From NCBI GenBank assembly GCA_946622645.1, contig CAMOQF010000005.1, forward strand, positions 1 through 47,994: a DNA stretch of 47,994 bases. Direction: 5' to 3'. The notes under the pieces were generated by a model. That model ran no database searches, was not told the DNA's origin, and saw nothing but the letters and a program-made list of their open reading frames with translations. The position numbers and the translations under genes were made by a program. The first letter of the stretch is position 1. Every line of letters starts with the position of its first letter. Of this stretch, positions 33,774 through 42,916 are shown piece after piece. Source of the stretch: an uncultured Blautia sp. (GTDB taxonomy: Bacteria; Bacillota; Clostridia; Lachnospirales; Lachnospiraceae).

Positions 33774-34541
33774 TCAAAGCGCGGTGCTTTCGATGACGTC
33801 CTGCATGGAATAAAAACCGGGCTCTTTCCCGACGAGGAAACGGGCTGCTTCCAGCGCGCCTTTTCCGAAGATCGCGCGGCTGAGCGCGGTATGATGAAGC
33901 TCGACCACTTCATCCTCCCCTGCAAAGATCACGTCATGCTCCCCGACGATCGTGCCGCCGCGGACGGCGGAAATGCCGATCTCTTTGGGGTCGCGGGGCT
34001 CTCTCCGCCGGCTGCGGTCATAGGTGTAGGTGAATTCATAGTCCATGGCCTGGTTGATGCTGTCGGCAAGAGCGAGGGCCGTGCCGCTCGGCGCGTCCAT
34101 TTTTCTTCTGTGATGCTTTTCGACGATCTCCATGTCAAAGCCGGCCGGAGAAAGGACTCTGGCCGCATCCTTCACAAGCTTCAGAAGGACGTTCACGCCC
34201 AGAGACATATTGGCCGATTTTAAGACGGGGGTGGCCGCGGACACTTCGTTCAGGCGCTGCTGCTGCGCGTCCGAGAGACCGGTCGTGCAGATGACGGCCG
34301 GGATCTTTCTTTTTTCGATTTCCGTGAAAAGACCGTCCAGAGCGCCCGCCGTCGAAAAGTCGACAAGCGCATCGGCGGGTATATCGCATTCCTCTAAACT
34401 CTCGAACACCGGATAAGGGAGGTTCCCGTCTTTCCGGACATCGATCCCCGCGACGATCTCGAAAGAGGGATCCTTCTCACACAGCTGTGTGATGACTTTG
34501 CCCATGTATCCGCTGCATCCGTGCATGATGATCCTGGTCAT
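33774..34541 (-). CDS. dapB: 4-hydroxy-tetrahydrodipicolinate reductase
   Basis: The 255-residue protein has the NAD(P)-binding GCSGYMGKVI at the N terminus, VDFSTAGAL, the catalytic/substrate segment EKHHRRKMDAPSGTAL and the late VRGGTIVGEHDV. It reduces the product of dapA in diaminopimelate and lysine synthesis. It lies 15 nt after dapA. Confidence 0.97.
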   Translation of the reverse strand: MTRIIMHGCSGYMGKVITQLCEKDPSFEIVAGIDVRKDGNLPYPVFESLEECDIPADALVDFSTAGALDGLFTEIEKRKIPAVICTTGLSDAQQQRLNEVSAATPVLKSANMSLGVNVLLKLVKDAARVLSPAGFDMEIVEKHHRRKMDAPSGTALALADSINQAMDYEFTYTYDRSRRREPRDPKEIGISAVRGGTIVGEHDVIFAGEDEVVELHHTALSRAIFGKGALEAARFLVGKEPGFYSMQDVIESTAL

Positions 34542-34556
34542 ATCCTGCCTCCTGTT

Positions 34557-35450
34557 TTAATCGAGTCTGATGCCGAAATCGATCATGGCCTGTCTGAGAA
34601 CGGCTTTGTGGGCATCTTCCATCTCTGTGAGCGGCATGCGAAGCGGGCCGACGTCCCAGCCCATCATGTTCAGCGCGGCTTTCACCGGAATGGGATTGAC
34701 CTCCGAGAACAGCGCGTTGATCAGCGGGATCGCCTTCAGCTGCAGCTCTGCCGCACCTTTGATATCACCGGAGAAGAAACGTTCCGTGATCTCGTGGGTC
34801 TCACGCGGCGCCACATTGGAAAGGACCGAGATGATGCCCAGCCCGCCAAGGGACATGATGGGAAGGATCTGGTCGTCGTTTCCGGAGTAGAGCTCCAGAT
34901 CGTCTCCTGCAAGGGCTTTGAGCTTTGCGATCTGTGAAAGATTGCCGCTGGCTTCCTTGATCCCGACGATGTTCTTTACGTTTTTGACCAGATACGCGGC
35001 CGTCTCCGGCTCGATGTTGCATCCGGTACGGCTGGCGACGTTATACAGAATGATGGGCGTCTCCGGGACGGACCCGGCGATCTGGGTAAAGTGCGCGATC
35101 AGGCCCTTCTGGGTAGCCTTGTTGTAATAGGGCGTGACCAGGAGCAGCGCGTCGGCCCCGTACAGAGCCGCCTCCTGCGACATCATGATGGCCGTCTCGG
35201 TACAGTTGGAGCCTGTGCCTGCGATGACCGGAATACGGCCGGCCACCTGGTCGATGGCAAATTTGATGGTGTTCAGATGTTCTCCGTGGGTCAGGGTCGA
35301 GGATTCGCCCGTGGTCCCGCAGATGATGATGGCGTCCGTACTGTTTTCGATCTGGTACTCCAGAAGCTCCTTCAGTTTGTCATAATTGACTTTCCCGTCC
35401 GGGTACATCGGTGTAACGATCGCGACGCCTGCGCCTGTAAAAATAGCCAT
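34557..35450 (-). CDS. dapA: 4-hydroxy-tetrahydrodipicolinate synthase
   Basis: The 297-residue (beta/alpha)8 aldolase shows GTTGESSTL (about 44-52), GTGSNCT, LLVTPYYNKATQ, the catalytic Tyr in YNVASRTG and the Schiff-base Lys in GIKEASG (about 161-167). It condenses pyruvate with aspartate semialdehyde. It precedes dapB by 15 nt, and the CobO-type gene lies 29 nt upstream. Confidence 0.97.
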   Translation of the reverse strand: MAIFTGAGVAIVTPMYPDGKVNYDKLKELLEYQIENSTDAIIICGTTGESSTLTHGEHLNTIKFAIDQVAGRIPVIAGTGSNCTETAIMMSQEAALYGADALLLVTPYYNKATQKGLIAHFTQIAGSVPETPIILYNVASRTGCNIEPETAAYLVKNVKNIVGIKEASGNLSQIAKLKALAGDDLELYSGNDDQILPIMSLGGLGIISVLSNVAPRETHEITERFFSGDIKGAAELQLKAIPLINALFSEVNPIPVKAALNMMGWDVGPLRMPLTEMEDAHKAVLRQAMIDFGIRLD

Positions 35451-35479
35451 GATTTCCTCCTGACTGTACTGATTTCCTG

Positions 35480-35980
35480 TTATTGTTTACTGATCTCTTT
35501 CGTAGTGACTGTCGTCACTGTATCCACACAGCGCTCCAGTTCCTTTGGATAAGACCACCCTGTCATAATGATATGCATGGAAGGATCCTTCTGCTGCAGC
35601 ATCTCGATCAGGGTCTCCGTGCTCATGATCCCGATCTCGATCAGTCCCAGGATCTCGTCCAGGACCAGAAAATCGCATTCCTGCGTGACAATGACCTTGC
35701 GGGCAAAATTGACGGCATTCACGAGGTTCAGCTTTTCTTCTTCCTTTTCCTCCGGGGTCAGATCAGCGTAGCAGTTTTCCATCTTTTCGAACCGGAAGAT
35801 CTTGATATCCAGTCCTTCCAGCTCCTCCAGAATATCCAGCTCCCTCCGCTCGTGTCCTTTCAGGAACTGGATGATGATCACGCTTTTGCCGTGGATGGAA
35901 GCCCTGAGGCTCTGCCCGAGGGCGAGGGCTGTCTTTCCCTTCCCTTTCCCGCAGTATATTTCTGTCAATGCTTCATTCAT
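35480..35980 (-). CDS. CobO-type corrinoid adenosyltransferase
   Basis: The ATG at 35980 is preferred (MNEALTEIYCGKGKGKT), giving 166 residues. The earlier in-frame ATG at 36025 would sit only a few bases from the predicted transcript start (about 36028) without a ribosome site. The P-loop GKGKGKT lies near the N terminus, with IIIQFLKG and LVLDEILGLI following. The family adds the adenosyl group to cobalt of corrinoids. No other cobalamin gene is near, so it probably serves salvage. It lies 29 nt upstream of dapA. Confidence 0.85.
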   Translation of the reverse strand: MNEALTEIYCGKGKGKTALALGQSLRASIHGKSVIIIQFLKGHERRELDILEELEGLDIKIFRFEKMENCYADLTPEEKEEEKLNLVNAVNFARKVIVTQECDFLVLDEILGLIEIGIMSTETLIEMLQQKDPSMHIIMTGWSYPKELERCVDTVTTVTTKEISKQ

Positions 35981-36034
35981 GGGAGTGATCCGTTTTCCTT
36001 TCGTTTCAGTTTTGATTGATAACATTTTTAACGT

Positions 36035-36063
36035 ATTGTACAGCAGAAGCCCCCAAAAAGCAA
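36035..36063 (-). promoter_or_regulatory. Promoter of the CobO-type gene (possibly also dapA-dapB-hisA)
   Basis: Minus-strand TTGCTT (36063-36058), a 17-nt spacer and TACAAT (36040-36035), directly after pyk. No separate promoter is obvious in the 29 nt before dapA, so cotranscription is possible. Confidence 0.55.
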
Positions 36064-36104
36064 GCCCGAGCTCATTCCCGCTCCCGGATTGCCGGATCTG
36101 TCCT

Positions 36105-37517
36105 TTACACGGTTTCGACTTTGATGGTATTGGTATTGCCGGTTTTTCCGTTGATCAGGCCGCCGGTTATGACGACGTTGTCGTTTTTCTGAAGCCCCAT
36201 CACACGGATCGCTTCCTTCTGCGCGTGGTAGAACATGACCTCCACCGAATTGAACTCTTCGCTCAGCACCGGGGTCACTCCCCAGCTCAGGTTCAGTTTG
36301 CGCCACGCCCTTTTGGAAGTCGTCATTCCGATGATCGGCGTCGGACAGCGGAAACGGCTCACCATACGTGCCGTAGTCCCGGTCATGGAGCAGACCACGA
36401 TGCATTTGGCCTGCACATCGATCGCCATGGCGCAGGTGGCGTGGGAGACGGCGTCCAGATTGCTGTGGATGGTGAACTCCTGTGTCTGAAAACGTTTGGC
36501 GTAGGGAATGTTCCGTTCTGTAAATTCAGCAGCCTGCGCCATAGTGCGGACCGCCTCCACCGGGTATTTGCCTGCGGCAGTCTCGCCGGAAAGCATCAGG
36601 GCCGAGGTCCCGTCATACACTGCATTGGCCACGTCTGAGACCTCGGCTCTTGTGGGCCGCGGATTGTGGATCATGGATTCCAGCATCTCAGTGGCGGTGA
36701 TGACGCGCTTTCCAAGCATGCGGCATTTGTGGATCAGGTATTTCTGGACGGAAGGGACCTCCATGAAGGGGATCTCCACGCCCAGATCGCCTCTTGCGAC
36801 CATGATCCCGTCTGCCACTTCACAGATGGCGTCGATATTGTCGACGCCCGCGCGGTTTTCGATCTTGGCGATCACGTCGATGTCCTTGCCGCCGTTCTCG
36901 TCCAGGAAGGTGCGCAGCTCGACCATGTCCTTCTTCGTGGAGACGAAGGAGGCCGCGACAAAGTCGATCCCGTTCCGAATGCCGAACAGCAGGTCGGATT
37001 TGTCCTGTTCGCTCAGGAAATCGCCTTTCATGAGTTTGTTGGGGAAGTTCATGCTCTTGCGGTCGGAAAGATCGCCGCCCGCTTCCACGCTGCAGTGGAC
37101 ATTGTGCCCTTCGATCTCCGTGACCACGCAGACCACCAGGCCGTTGTTGACCAGGATCCTGTCGCCGGGATTAAGCTGGCTGCAGAGATCCGGATAGCTG
37201 ACGGATACGTGCTTCTCGTCTCCCACGCAGTCGTCCGTGGTGAAGACAAACTCCTGGCCGTCCTGCAGCGTGACACGGTGGTTCTCAAAGGTTTTGATCC
37301 GGTACTCCGGGCCTTTGGTATCCAACATGATGGCGATGGGAAGGTTCAGTTTGTCCCGCACCCTGCGGATCAGGTCGATCTTTTTCTGGTGTTCATCGTG
37401 AGTCCCGTGGGAGAAGTTCAGCCTTGCGACATTCATGCCTTCCTGGCACATTCTGGTTAAGATCTCTTCGTTTTCACTCGACGGTCCTATGGTGCAGATG
37501 ATCTTGGTTTTATTCAT
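36105..37517 (-). CDS. pyk: Pyruvate kinase
   Basis: From ATG 37517 (GGAGGG 7 nt upstream) the protein has 470 residues, the short form without the extra C-terminal domain of some Bacillota. The catalytic barrel shows NFSHG, MLDTKGPEYR, the KIENRAGV(D)N motif, ARGDLGVE and SGETAAGKYP. The C-terminal domain (about 345-470) closes the protein. It converts phosphoenolpyruvate and ADP to pyruvate and ATP. A longer form to 37541 is rejected because it includes the ribosome site. Confidence 0.97.
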   Translation of the reverse strand: MNKTKIICTIGPSSENEEILTRMCQEGMNVARLNFSHGTHDEHQKKIDLIRRVRDKLNLPIAIMLDTKGPEYRIKTFENHRVTLQDGQEFVFTTDDCVGDEKHVSVSYPDLCSQLNPGDRILVNNGLVVCVVTEIEGHNVHCSVEAGGDLSDRKSMNFPNKLMKGDFLSEQDKSDLLFGIRNGIDFVAASFVSTKKDMVELRTFLDENGGKDIDVIAKIENRAGVDNIDAICEVADGIMVARGDLGVEIPFMEVPSVQKYLIHKCRMLGKRVITATEMLESMIHNPRPTRAEVSDVANAVYDGTSALMLSGETAAGKYPVEAVRTMAQAAEFTERNIPYAKRFQTQEFTIHSNLDAVSHATCAMAIDVQAKCIVVCSMTGTTARMVSRFRCPTPIIGMTTSKRAWRKLNLSWGVTPVLSEEFNSVEVMFYHAQKEAIRVMGLQKNDNVVITGGLINGKTGNTNTIKVETV

Positions 37518-37556
37518 GATAAAGCCCTCCGTAAACAACATGGTGTGTCTGCTTTC

Positions 37557-37565
37557 AGTATAACA
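37557..37565 (-). promoter_or_regulatory. Extended -10 promoter of pyk
   Basis: Minus-strand TGTTATACT (37565-37557) is a TGn extended -10 with TATACT; no convincing -35 is seen. It lies about 40 nt before the start codon. Confidence 0.5.
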
Positions 37566-37602
37566 TAAACCCTGGTTTTTCGCATCATCAATTCAGCAAA
37601 AT

Positions 37603-37637
37603 GAAAAACGCCGGTCATATCTGCGTCTGACCGGCGT
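37603..37637 (-). terminator. Terminator of the fumC-MBOAT-SGNH unit
   Basis: ACGCCGGTCA (37608-37617) pairs perfectly with TGACCGGCGT (37628-37637), followed by five U's on the minus strand. It lies directly after the SGNH gene stop. Confidence 0.88.
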
Positions 37638-37642
37638 CTTCT

Positions 37643-38590
37643 TTATAGATCATAATGTTCTTTGATGTAAGAGCCAAGGTAATCCGCCACCTTTGCGGCT
37701 CCGCTGTTGTTCAGATGGTCCCCGTCCTGCATGTCCGTTGAAGGATCCATCCCCATCTCATCCATGGCTGTCATCAGATTCAGATAGACGCAGCCGTTCT
37801 CTTCGGCATAATCCGCTATCGCATCCGCATAATTGTTTTTCGCGACGCAGGGAACCGTGAAAAAGATGATCTCCGTCCCGTTTTCTTTGCACAGAGCGAC
37901 CATTTTATCCAGTATTTTCAAGGATTCTTTGGGAAGCTTTTTCTGCCTGACCCTCCAGGGATCCGGCAGTTCCTGCGGCTCCGCGCTGTCGCTCCCGTTA
38001 TATCCGCGTGCTTTTTCCCAGCTTTCCGGGTCGGACTCTTTGTAGTTTTCCTCCGTGATCTGGTCCCAGTTGTCATGGAAAAGGGCGATCGGGAAATAGT
38101 AGGAAACATAGTTTCCGATCTTGTCTCCGAAGCACTCGGCCAGGTATTCCCGTTTTCCTTCAAAATCGCTGATCGCCCTGGTGTAATAGATCTCGCCGTT
38201 CAGGTCGTTGTCGTTGCGCATCTGATCCACTTTGATCGTCTCGATCAGGACGACCTTCGGGTGCTGGGTTCTGAAAGAATCCTGAAGGAAAAGGAGCGTC
38301 GTGTTGAACAGCTGCCAGTTGTTGGCATAGTTATATGCGTTCAGACCATATTTTTTCTTCATCCGAAGGGTATCGCAGCCTTTCCATGCATGGCTGGACC
38401 CATAGACGATCACGTCCTGTGAGTCCTCCTCCAGATCATGAAAAGCATCGATGGCATCCAACGATCTTGAAGTGTAAGGCGGATCCAGGAAATTCCCCAG
38501 ATACAGGCCAAGAACAAGGATCAGGGCCGTCGTGATCAGGAATCCCAGGACGCGGCCCAGTTTCTTTCCTATCATACTTTGCACCTTCAT
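37643..38590 (-). CDS. SGNH-hydrolase-like partner of an MBOAT acyltransferase
   Basis: The 315-residue protein has an N-terminal membrane helix (about 14-32) and an extracytoplasmic domain. The catalytic Ser is in VYGSSHAWKG (about 61-70), VVLIETIK lies in the middle, and the DGDHLNNSG segment near 290 supplies the Asp-His pair. This is the pattern of AlgX/PatB/DltD-type proteins that pass acyl groups from an MBOAT protein to an outer glycan. It is 27 nt after the MBOAT gene. Acylation of a wall or capsule polymer is likely; the acceptor is unknown. Confidence 0.82.
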   Translation of the reverse strand: MKVQSMIGKKLGRVLGFLITTALILVLGLYLGNFLDPPYTSRSLDAIDAFHDLEEDSQDVIVYGSSHAWKGCDTLRMKKKYGLNAYNYANNWQLFNTTLLFLQDSFRTQHPKVVLIETIKVDQMRNDNDLNGEIYYTRAISDFEGKREYLAECFGDKIGNYVSYYFPIALFHDNWDQITEENYKESDPESWEKARGYNGSDSAEPQELPDPWRVRQKKLPKESLKILDKMVALCKENGTEIIFFTVPCVAKNNYADAIADYAEENGCVYLNLMTAMDEMGMDPSTDMQDGDHLNNSGAAKVADYLGSYIKEHYDL

Positions 38591-38617
38591 GCCGGGGTCA
38601 TGTGATCTCCGGGCATT

Positions 38618-40114
38618 CTAAAACTGAAAATAAATAAAATTGGCTGCGTCATAAGCAGGCCCGTATTTGCCGAACAGAAGAACCGCCGTCACCGCAAGCG
38701 CGATCACCACATACCGGAACCAGTAGTCCTGGCGTTCGATCACTTTCCGGATCTTGACATGGCGGTATTTGCAGATGTCCGCAAACAGCAGGATCACGAT
38801 CCCTACGATCATGACCCAGAAGTCCGGCGCGTCCAGCCCGCAGGTGTAGAGCGAACCGTCGAACAGGATCCAGCGGTTGGGAACCGTGGCGATGGAAACG
38901 ATGATGTTGATGGCATCCTGCAGGGTATCGGCCCTGAAAAAGATCCAGGAAAAATCCACCAGCAGAAAAGTGCCGGCCATACAGACGATCCGGTGTCCCA
39001 GAGTGTCGCGGTGCAGCCGGAAAAGCCCGACCAGACCGTCCCGGACAGGCGAAAAGATCTCCCCCAGCACCTGGTAGACCCCGTTCAGCCCGCCCCAGAC
39101 CACATAGGTCAGGGAGGCTCCGTGCCACAGCCCGCTCACCAGAAAAACGAAGATCTTGTTGAAGGCTGTGCGCAGCCTCCCTCTTCTGCTGCCGCCCATC
39201 GGGAAATACAGATAATCGCGGAACCAGGTCGTCAGGGATATGTGCCATTTCCTCCAGAATTCCTGGACAGAGACCGACAGGTAGGGCGCGTTGAAGTTTT
39301 CCATGAGGCGGATCCCCAGGATCTTTGCGGCTCCGATCGCGATCGTCGAATATCCGTTAAAGTCACAGTAGATCTGTACCGCGAAGAGAATGGTCGCGAC
39401 GATCAGGAACCAGCCGGGATAATCCTCGTAATTTCCATAGACCGTATCGACAAAGACCGCGATCCGGTCTGCAAGGACCAGCTTTAAAAAATAGCCCCAG
39501 ATCATGAGCAGAAAACCGTCTCTTGCTCTGTCAAAATTGAATTTGCGCGGCACGGCCAGCTGCTTCAGCAGGTTCCTGGAACGTTCGATGGGGCCGGCTA
39601 CCAGCTGGGGAAAGAAGGATACGAACAGCGCGTATCTGAAAAAGTTCTTTTCGGCATAGATGTCGTCCCGGTACACATCGACAGTGTAGCCCAGCGCCTG
39701 GAAGGTGTAGAACGAGATCCCCACCGGCAGGAGGAAATCAAATTTCGGGACGTGCAGGGCGATGTTGAAGCGCGCAAGGCCCTCTCTGATCAGATCCGTC
39801 GCAAATCCGTAATACTTGAACATGAAGAGGATCCCCAGATTGATCAGAAAGCTGAGCGCCACGATCCATTTTTTGCTTCTGGTACAGTTGATTCCGTCTT
39901 TTTCTTTCTTTTTCCGTCTTTCCAGGAGCAGGCCGGCAAGATACGTGACCAGCGTGGAGGTGAACAGCAGGATGGCATACTTGAAGTTCCAGCACATGTA
40001 GAAATAATAGCTGGCGGCCAGCAGCCACAGATACCGTATCCTCCCCGGCAGGTGAAAGTACACCAGCAGGACCAGAGGGAAAAACCAAAGAAATTCCAAT
40101 GAGTTGAATAACAT
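38618..40114 (-). CDS. MBOAT family O-acyltransferase (AlgI/DltB-like)
   Basis: The 498-residue polytopic membrane protein has about ten hydrophobic segments and the MBOAT core: PVGISFYTFQALGYTVDVYR, FPQLVAGPI, REFW-like QEFWRKWHISL(T)TWFRDYLYFP and the catalytic His in SGLWHGAS. It carries an acyl group across the membrane for polysaccharide modification. It lies 24 nt after fumC and 27 nt before the SGNH gene, which probably completes the transfer. Confidence 0.93.
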   Translation of the reverse strand: MLFNSLEFLWFFPLVLLVYFHLPGRIRYLWLLAASYYFYMCWNFKYAILLFTSTLVTYLAGLLLERRKKKEKDGINCTRSKKWIVALSFLINLGILFMFKYYGFATDLIREGLARFNIALHVPKFDFLLPVGISFYTFQALGYTVDVYRDDIYAEKNFFRYALFVSFFPQLVAGPIERSRNLLKQLAVPRKFNFDRARDGFLLMIWGYFLKLVLADRIAVFVDTVYGNYEDYPGWFLIVATILFAVQIYCDFNGYSTIAIGAAKILGIRLMENFNAPYLSVSVQEFWRKWHISLTTWFRDYLYFPMGGSRRGRLRTAFNKIFVFLVSGLWHGASLTYVVWGGLNGVYQVLGEIFSPVRDGLVGLFRLHRDTLGHRIVCMAGTFLLVDFSWIFFRADTLQDAINIIVSIATVPNRWILFDGSLYTCGLDAPDFWVMIVGIVILLFADICKYRHVKIRKVIERQDYWFRYVVIALAVTAVLLFGKYGPAYDAANFIYFQF

Positions 40115-40138
40115 ACAGCTACTCCGGTTCTAAATCTT

Positions 40139-41515
40139 TTACGCCATTTCTTCCGGGCGGAAGACTTTGTCAAATTCTTCCCCGCTCAAAAAGCCGAGCT
40201 TCAGGCAGGCTTCTTTGAGGGAGATGTTCTCTTCAAAAGCCAGGTGGGCCGTTTTTGCCGCATTCTCATAGCCGATGTACGGATTCAGCGCTGTCACCAG
40301 CATCAGGGAACGATGGAGGTTATCGTGCATTTTTTCACGATCGGCTGTGATGCCCTGTACGCAGTGGATCCGGAAGGATTCCATCGATTCGGAAAGCAGG
40401 CGGGCGGACTGCAGGAAGTTGTAGGCGATCACAGGCATGAAGACGTTCAGTTCAAAATTCCCCTGGGAGGCGGCCATGGAGACGGCCGTGTCGTTTCCCA
40501 TCACCTGGACGGCGACCATCGTCACCTGCTCGCACTGGGTGGGGTTTACTTTGCCGGGCATGATGGATGAGCCCGGTTCGTTTGCCGGAATGCGGATCTC
40601 GCCGAGGCCGTTTCTGGGGCCCGAAGAGAGCCAGCGGATATCGTTTGCGATCTTCATGAGATCTGCCGCCAGTGCTTTTAAGGCGCCATGGGCAAAGACG
40701 ATCTCATCTTTGGATGTCAGAGCATGAAATTTGTTCCCGGCAGGAACAAACCGTTTTCCGCACAGAGCCGAGAGCTTTTCCGCGGAAAGACTGTCAAAGC
40801 CTGCAGGAGCGTTGAGGCCGGTTCCGACAGCAGTGCCGCCCAGCGCGAGCTCCCGGAGGGGTTCAGCCGCGGTCCTGATCAGTTCGCCGTCCCTTTCCAG
40901 TGAAGAGCGCCAGCCGCTGATCTCCTGGGAAAAACGGATGGGAACCGCATCCTGCAGGTGCGTCCTTCCGGATTTTACGATCCCTTCGTTTTTTTCTTCC
41001 AGAAGCCTGAATTCCTTTATCAGTTCTTCCAGGGACGGAAGCACTCTGTCCTCCAGGATCCTGACGGCGGCAATGTGCATCGCTGTCGGGAAGGTGTCGT
41101 TGGAGGACTGGCTCATATTGATGTCGTCGTTAGGATGGCAGAGATTCTGTCCGGCCAGGCCGTTGGCTGCGTGGGCGATCACTTCGTTGGCGTTCATGTT
41201 GGACTGGGTTCCGGATCCTGTCTGAAAGACGACCAGCGGAAAATGGGACGCCAAGGTGCCTGCGGTCACCTGATCGCAGGCTTTTTCGATCACAGCGAGC
41301 TTTTCTGCCGTCATTTTCTCCGGGCGGAGAACATGGTTTGCCTGGGCAGCGGCTTTTTTGAGAAAGCCGAAGGCTTCGATGATCTCGGAAGGCATGGTCT
41401 CGATCCCCAGTCCTATCCTGAAATGTTCCAGGCTTCTCTGTGTCTGCGCGCCCCAGAATCTGTCGGCCGGGACCCGTACTTCTCCCATCGAGTCATGTTC
41501 AGTTCTGTATTCCAT
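40139..41515 (-). CDS. fumC: Fumarate hydratase, class II
   Basis: From ATG 41515 (AGGGAG ribosome site) the protein has 458 residues. A longer in-frame extension to 41671 crosses the promoter and is rejected. Class II motifs are visible: GSGTQSNMNANEV, SSNDTFPTA, GRTHLQDAVP and the signature GSSIMPGKVNPTQCE. It interconverts fumarate and malate without an iron-sulfur cluster. It is the first gene of a unit with the MBOAT and SGNH genes, an unexpected combination. Confidence 0.95.
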   Translation of the reverse strand: MEYRTEHDSMGEVRVPADRFWGAQTQRSLEHFRIGLGIETMPSEIIEAFGFLKKAAAQANHVLRPEKMTAEKLAVIEKACDQVTAGTLASHFPLVVFQTGSGTQSNMNANEVIAHAANGLAGQNLCHPNDDINMSQSSNDTFPTAMHIAAVRILEDRVLPSLEELIKEFRLLEEKNEGIVKSGRTHLQDAVPIRFSQEISGWRSSLERDGELIRTAAEPLRELALGGTAVGTGLNAPAGFDSLSAEKLSALCGKRFVPAGNKFHALTSKDEIVFAHGALKALAADLMKIANDIRWLSSGPRNGLGEIRIPANEPGSSIMPGKVNPTQCEQVTMVAVQVMGNDTAVSMAASQGNFELNVFMPVIAYNFLQSARLLSESMESFRIHCVQGITADREKMHDNLHRSLMLVTALNPYIGYENAAKTAHLAFEENISLKEACLKLGFLSGEEFDKVFRPEEMA

Positions 41516-41551
41516 GGGACTCTCCCTCTGTCTTGGTTTCTTTTTCTCCTT

Positions 41552-41580
41552 ATCATATATTATTTTGCAGAATCGGTCAA
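41552..41580 (-). promoter_or_regulatory. fumC promoter
   Basis: Minus-strand TTGACC (41580-41575), a 17-nt spacer and TATGAT (41557-41552). Both elements match 5 of 6 and support the short fumC start. Confidence 0.75.
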
Positions 41581-41660
41581 CCGGCTTTCCCTGCCGTGAA
41601 GAGGACGGGGTTCGACCGCCTGCGCCCCGCATCCTGCATAAAGCAGATCCTCCGGCAAAG

Positions 41661-41685
41661 AAAAAGGCCATCCGTGTGGATGGCC
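41661..41685 (-). terminator. Terminator of the threonine-aldolase-family gene
   Basis: GGCCATCC (41666-41673) pairs perfectly with GGATGGCC (41678-41685) around GTGT, with five U's next on the minus strand. Confidence 0.88.
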
Positions 41686-41710
41686 TGGCCGGACATGCAG
41701 TGTACGCTCC

Positions 41711-42745
41711 TTATAAAACCGCGATCAATGAAGCCGTGTCCTCTTCTGTTGTTCCCCAGTCAGTTGCAAACCGTATCACAGTATGCTGATCGTCATATTT
41801 TTCCCAGAATCCATATTCGACCTTTTCTCCCAGCTTCTTCAGGGCGTCATTTTCCATGATGCAGAATATCTGATTCGTCGGCGATTCAAAAAACAGACGG
41901 TACCCTTTTTTCTGTAAAGCTGTCCTTATGACTGCAGCGGCTTCGATCGCAGGTTCTCCGATCCTCATGTAAAGATCATCCCGGAACAGTTCGTCAAACT
42001 GGATCCCCAGCAGTCTGCCTTTCGCCAGAAGTGCGCCATGCTGCTTGATGATGGTAAAAAGGTGCGGCATTTTCCCCGGATCCGGAACCACCACAGCCTC
42101 CCCGAACATCGCGCCGCATTTGGTTCCGCCAATATAGAAAGCATCGCACACTTCCGCCAGATCCCTTAATGTGACGTCATTTTCCGGACATGAAAGCGCA
42201 TAGGCAAGCCTCGCTCCGTCCACATACAGGCTGACGTCGTACTGATCACATATCTTTCTGAAAGCCTGAAGCTCATCTCTGGAATAGAGCGTTCCGTATT
42301 CCGTGGGATGAGATAAGTAGATCATGCCCGGCATGACCATATGCTCGTGATTCACGTCATGATAATACTCTTCCAGATACTTCTCCACGGCATCGGCGGA
42401 TATCTTTCCATAGCGGTGCGGCAATGTAAGGACCTTATGCCCGCCTGCCTCGATCGCTCCCGCCTCATGGGTGCTGATATGCCCCGTTTCGGCGGCGATC
42501 ACGCCCTGATACGATTTCAGCATCGCATCGATCATGACCGCATTTGTCTGTGTGCCTCCCACAAGGAATTCAACGATGGCGTCTTTGCGTCCACAGGCTT
42601 TCCGGATCCTGTTTCTGGCGGATTCGGAAATTTCATCAAAGCCGTACCCGGCCGTCTTTTCCATGTTGGTTTCTACCAGTCTCTTCAGGATGTTCGGATG
42701 CGCGCCCTTTTCATAGTCGCAGGCAAAGCTGATTCTTTCGCTCAT
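41711..42745 (-). CDS. Threonine-aldolase-family PLP enzyme (beta-eliminating lyase)
   Basis: From ATG 42745, 344 residues; ATG 42754 in frame is possible but lies only a few bases from the AGGAG site. The pattern is fold-type I PLP enzyme: FLVGGTQTNA near 60-70, a GHISTHEAGA segment, the Asp of YVDGARLAYAL and the PLP Lys in YIGGTKCGAMFGE. The family cleaves L-threonine or allo-threonine to glycine and acetaldehyde, though substrate cannot be fixed. It has its own promoter and terminator, so it is monocistronic. Confidence 0.88.
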   Translation of the reverse strand: MSERISFACDYEKGAHPNILKRLVETNMEKTAGYGFDEISESARNRIRKACGRKDAIVEFLVGGTQTNAVMIDAMLKSYQGVIAAETGHISTHEAGAIEAGGHKVLTLPHRYGKISADAVEKYLEEYYHDVNHEHMVMPGMIYLSHPTEYGTLYSRDELQAFRKICDQYDVSLYVDGARLAYALSCPENDVTLRDLAEVCDAFYIGGTKCGAMFGEAVVVPDPGKMPHLFTIIKQHGALLAKGRLLGIQFDELFRDDLYMRIGEPAIEAAAVIRTALQKKGYRLFFESPTNQIFCIMENDALKKLGEKVEYGFWEKYDDQHTVIRFATDWGTTEEDTASLIAVL

Positions 42746-42833
42746 GGCGGTCATTTCTCCTCTTCACTTGTTCTCCCGCACGATCGCTTCGCCCCGGCAT
42801 AAGTGTTCTGCCGGTCTCGGGAGCTTTTTTTAC

Positions 42834-42863
42834 AGTATACCACCAGTATCTGCATTCCTGCAA
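42834..42863 (-). promoter_or_regulatory. Promoter of the threonine-aldolase-family gene
   Basis: Minus-strand TTGCAG (42863-42858), an 18-nt spacer and TATACT (42839-42834) with a TG extended -10. The leader to the start codon is about 80 nt. Confidence 0.6.
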
Positions 42864-42916
42864 CTGCCTCCCGGGTCCGGCCGCAAGCAAAAACACGCCC
42901 TTCCGGCTCTGTGCTT

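Noticed and set aside
41516-41671. N-terminal extension of fumC
   Set aside because: It covers the TTGACC-17-TATGAT promoter, and the family start is at 41515.
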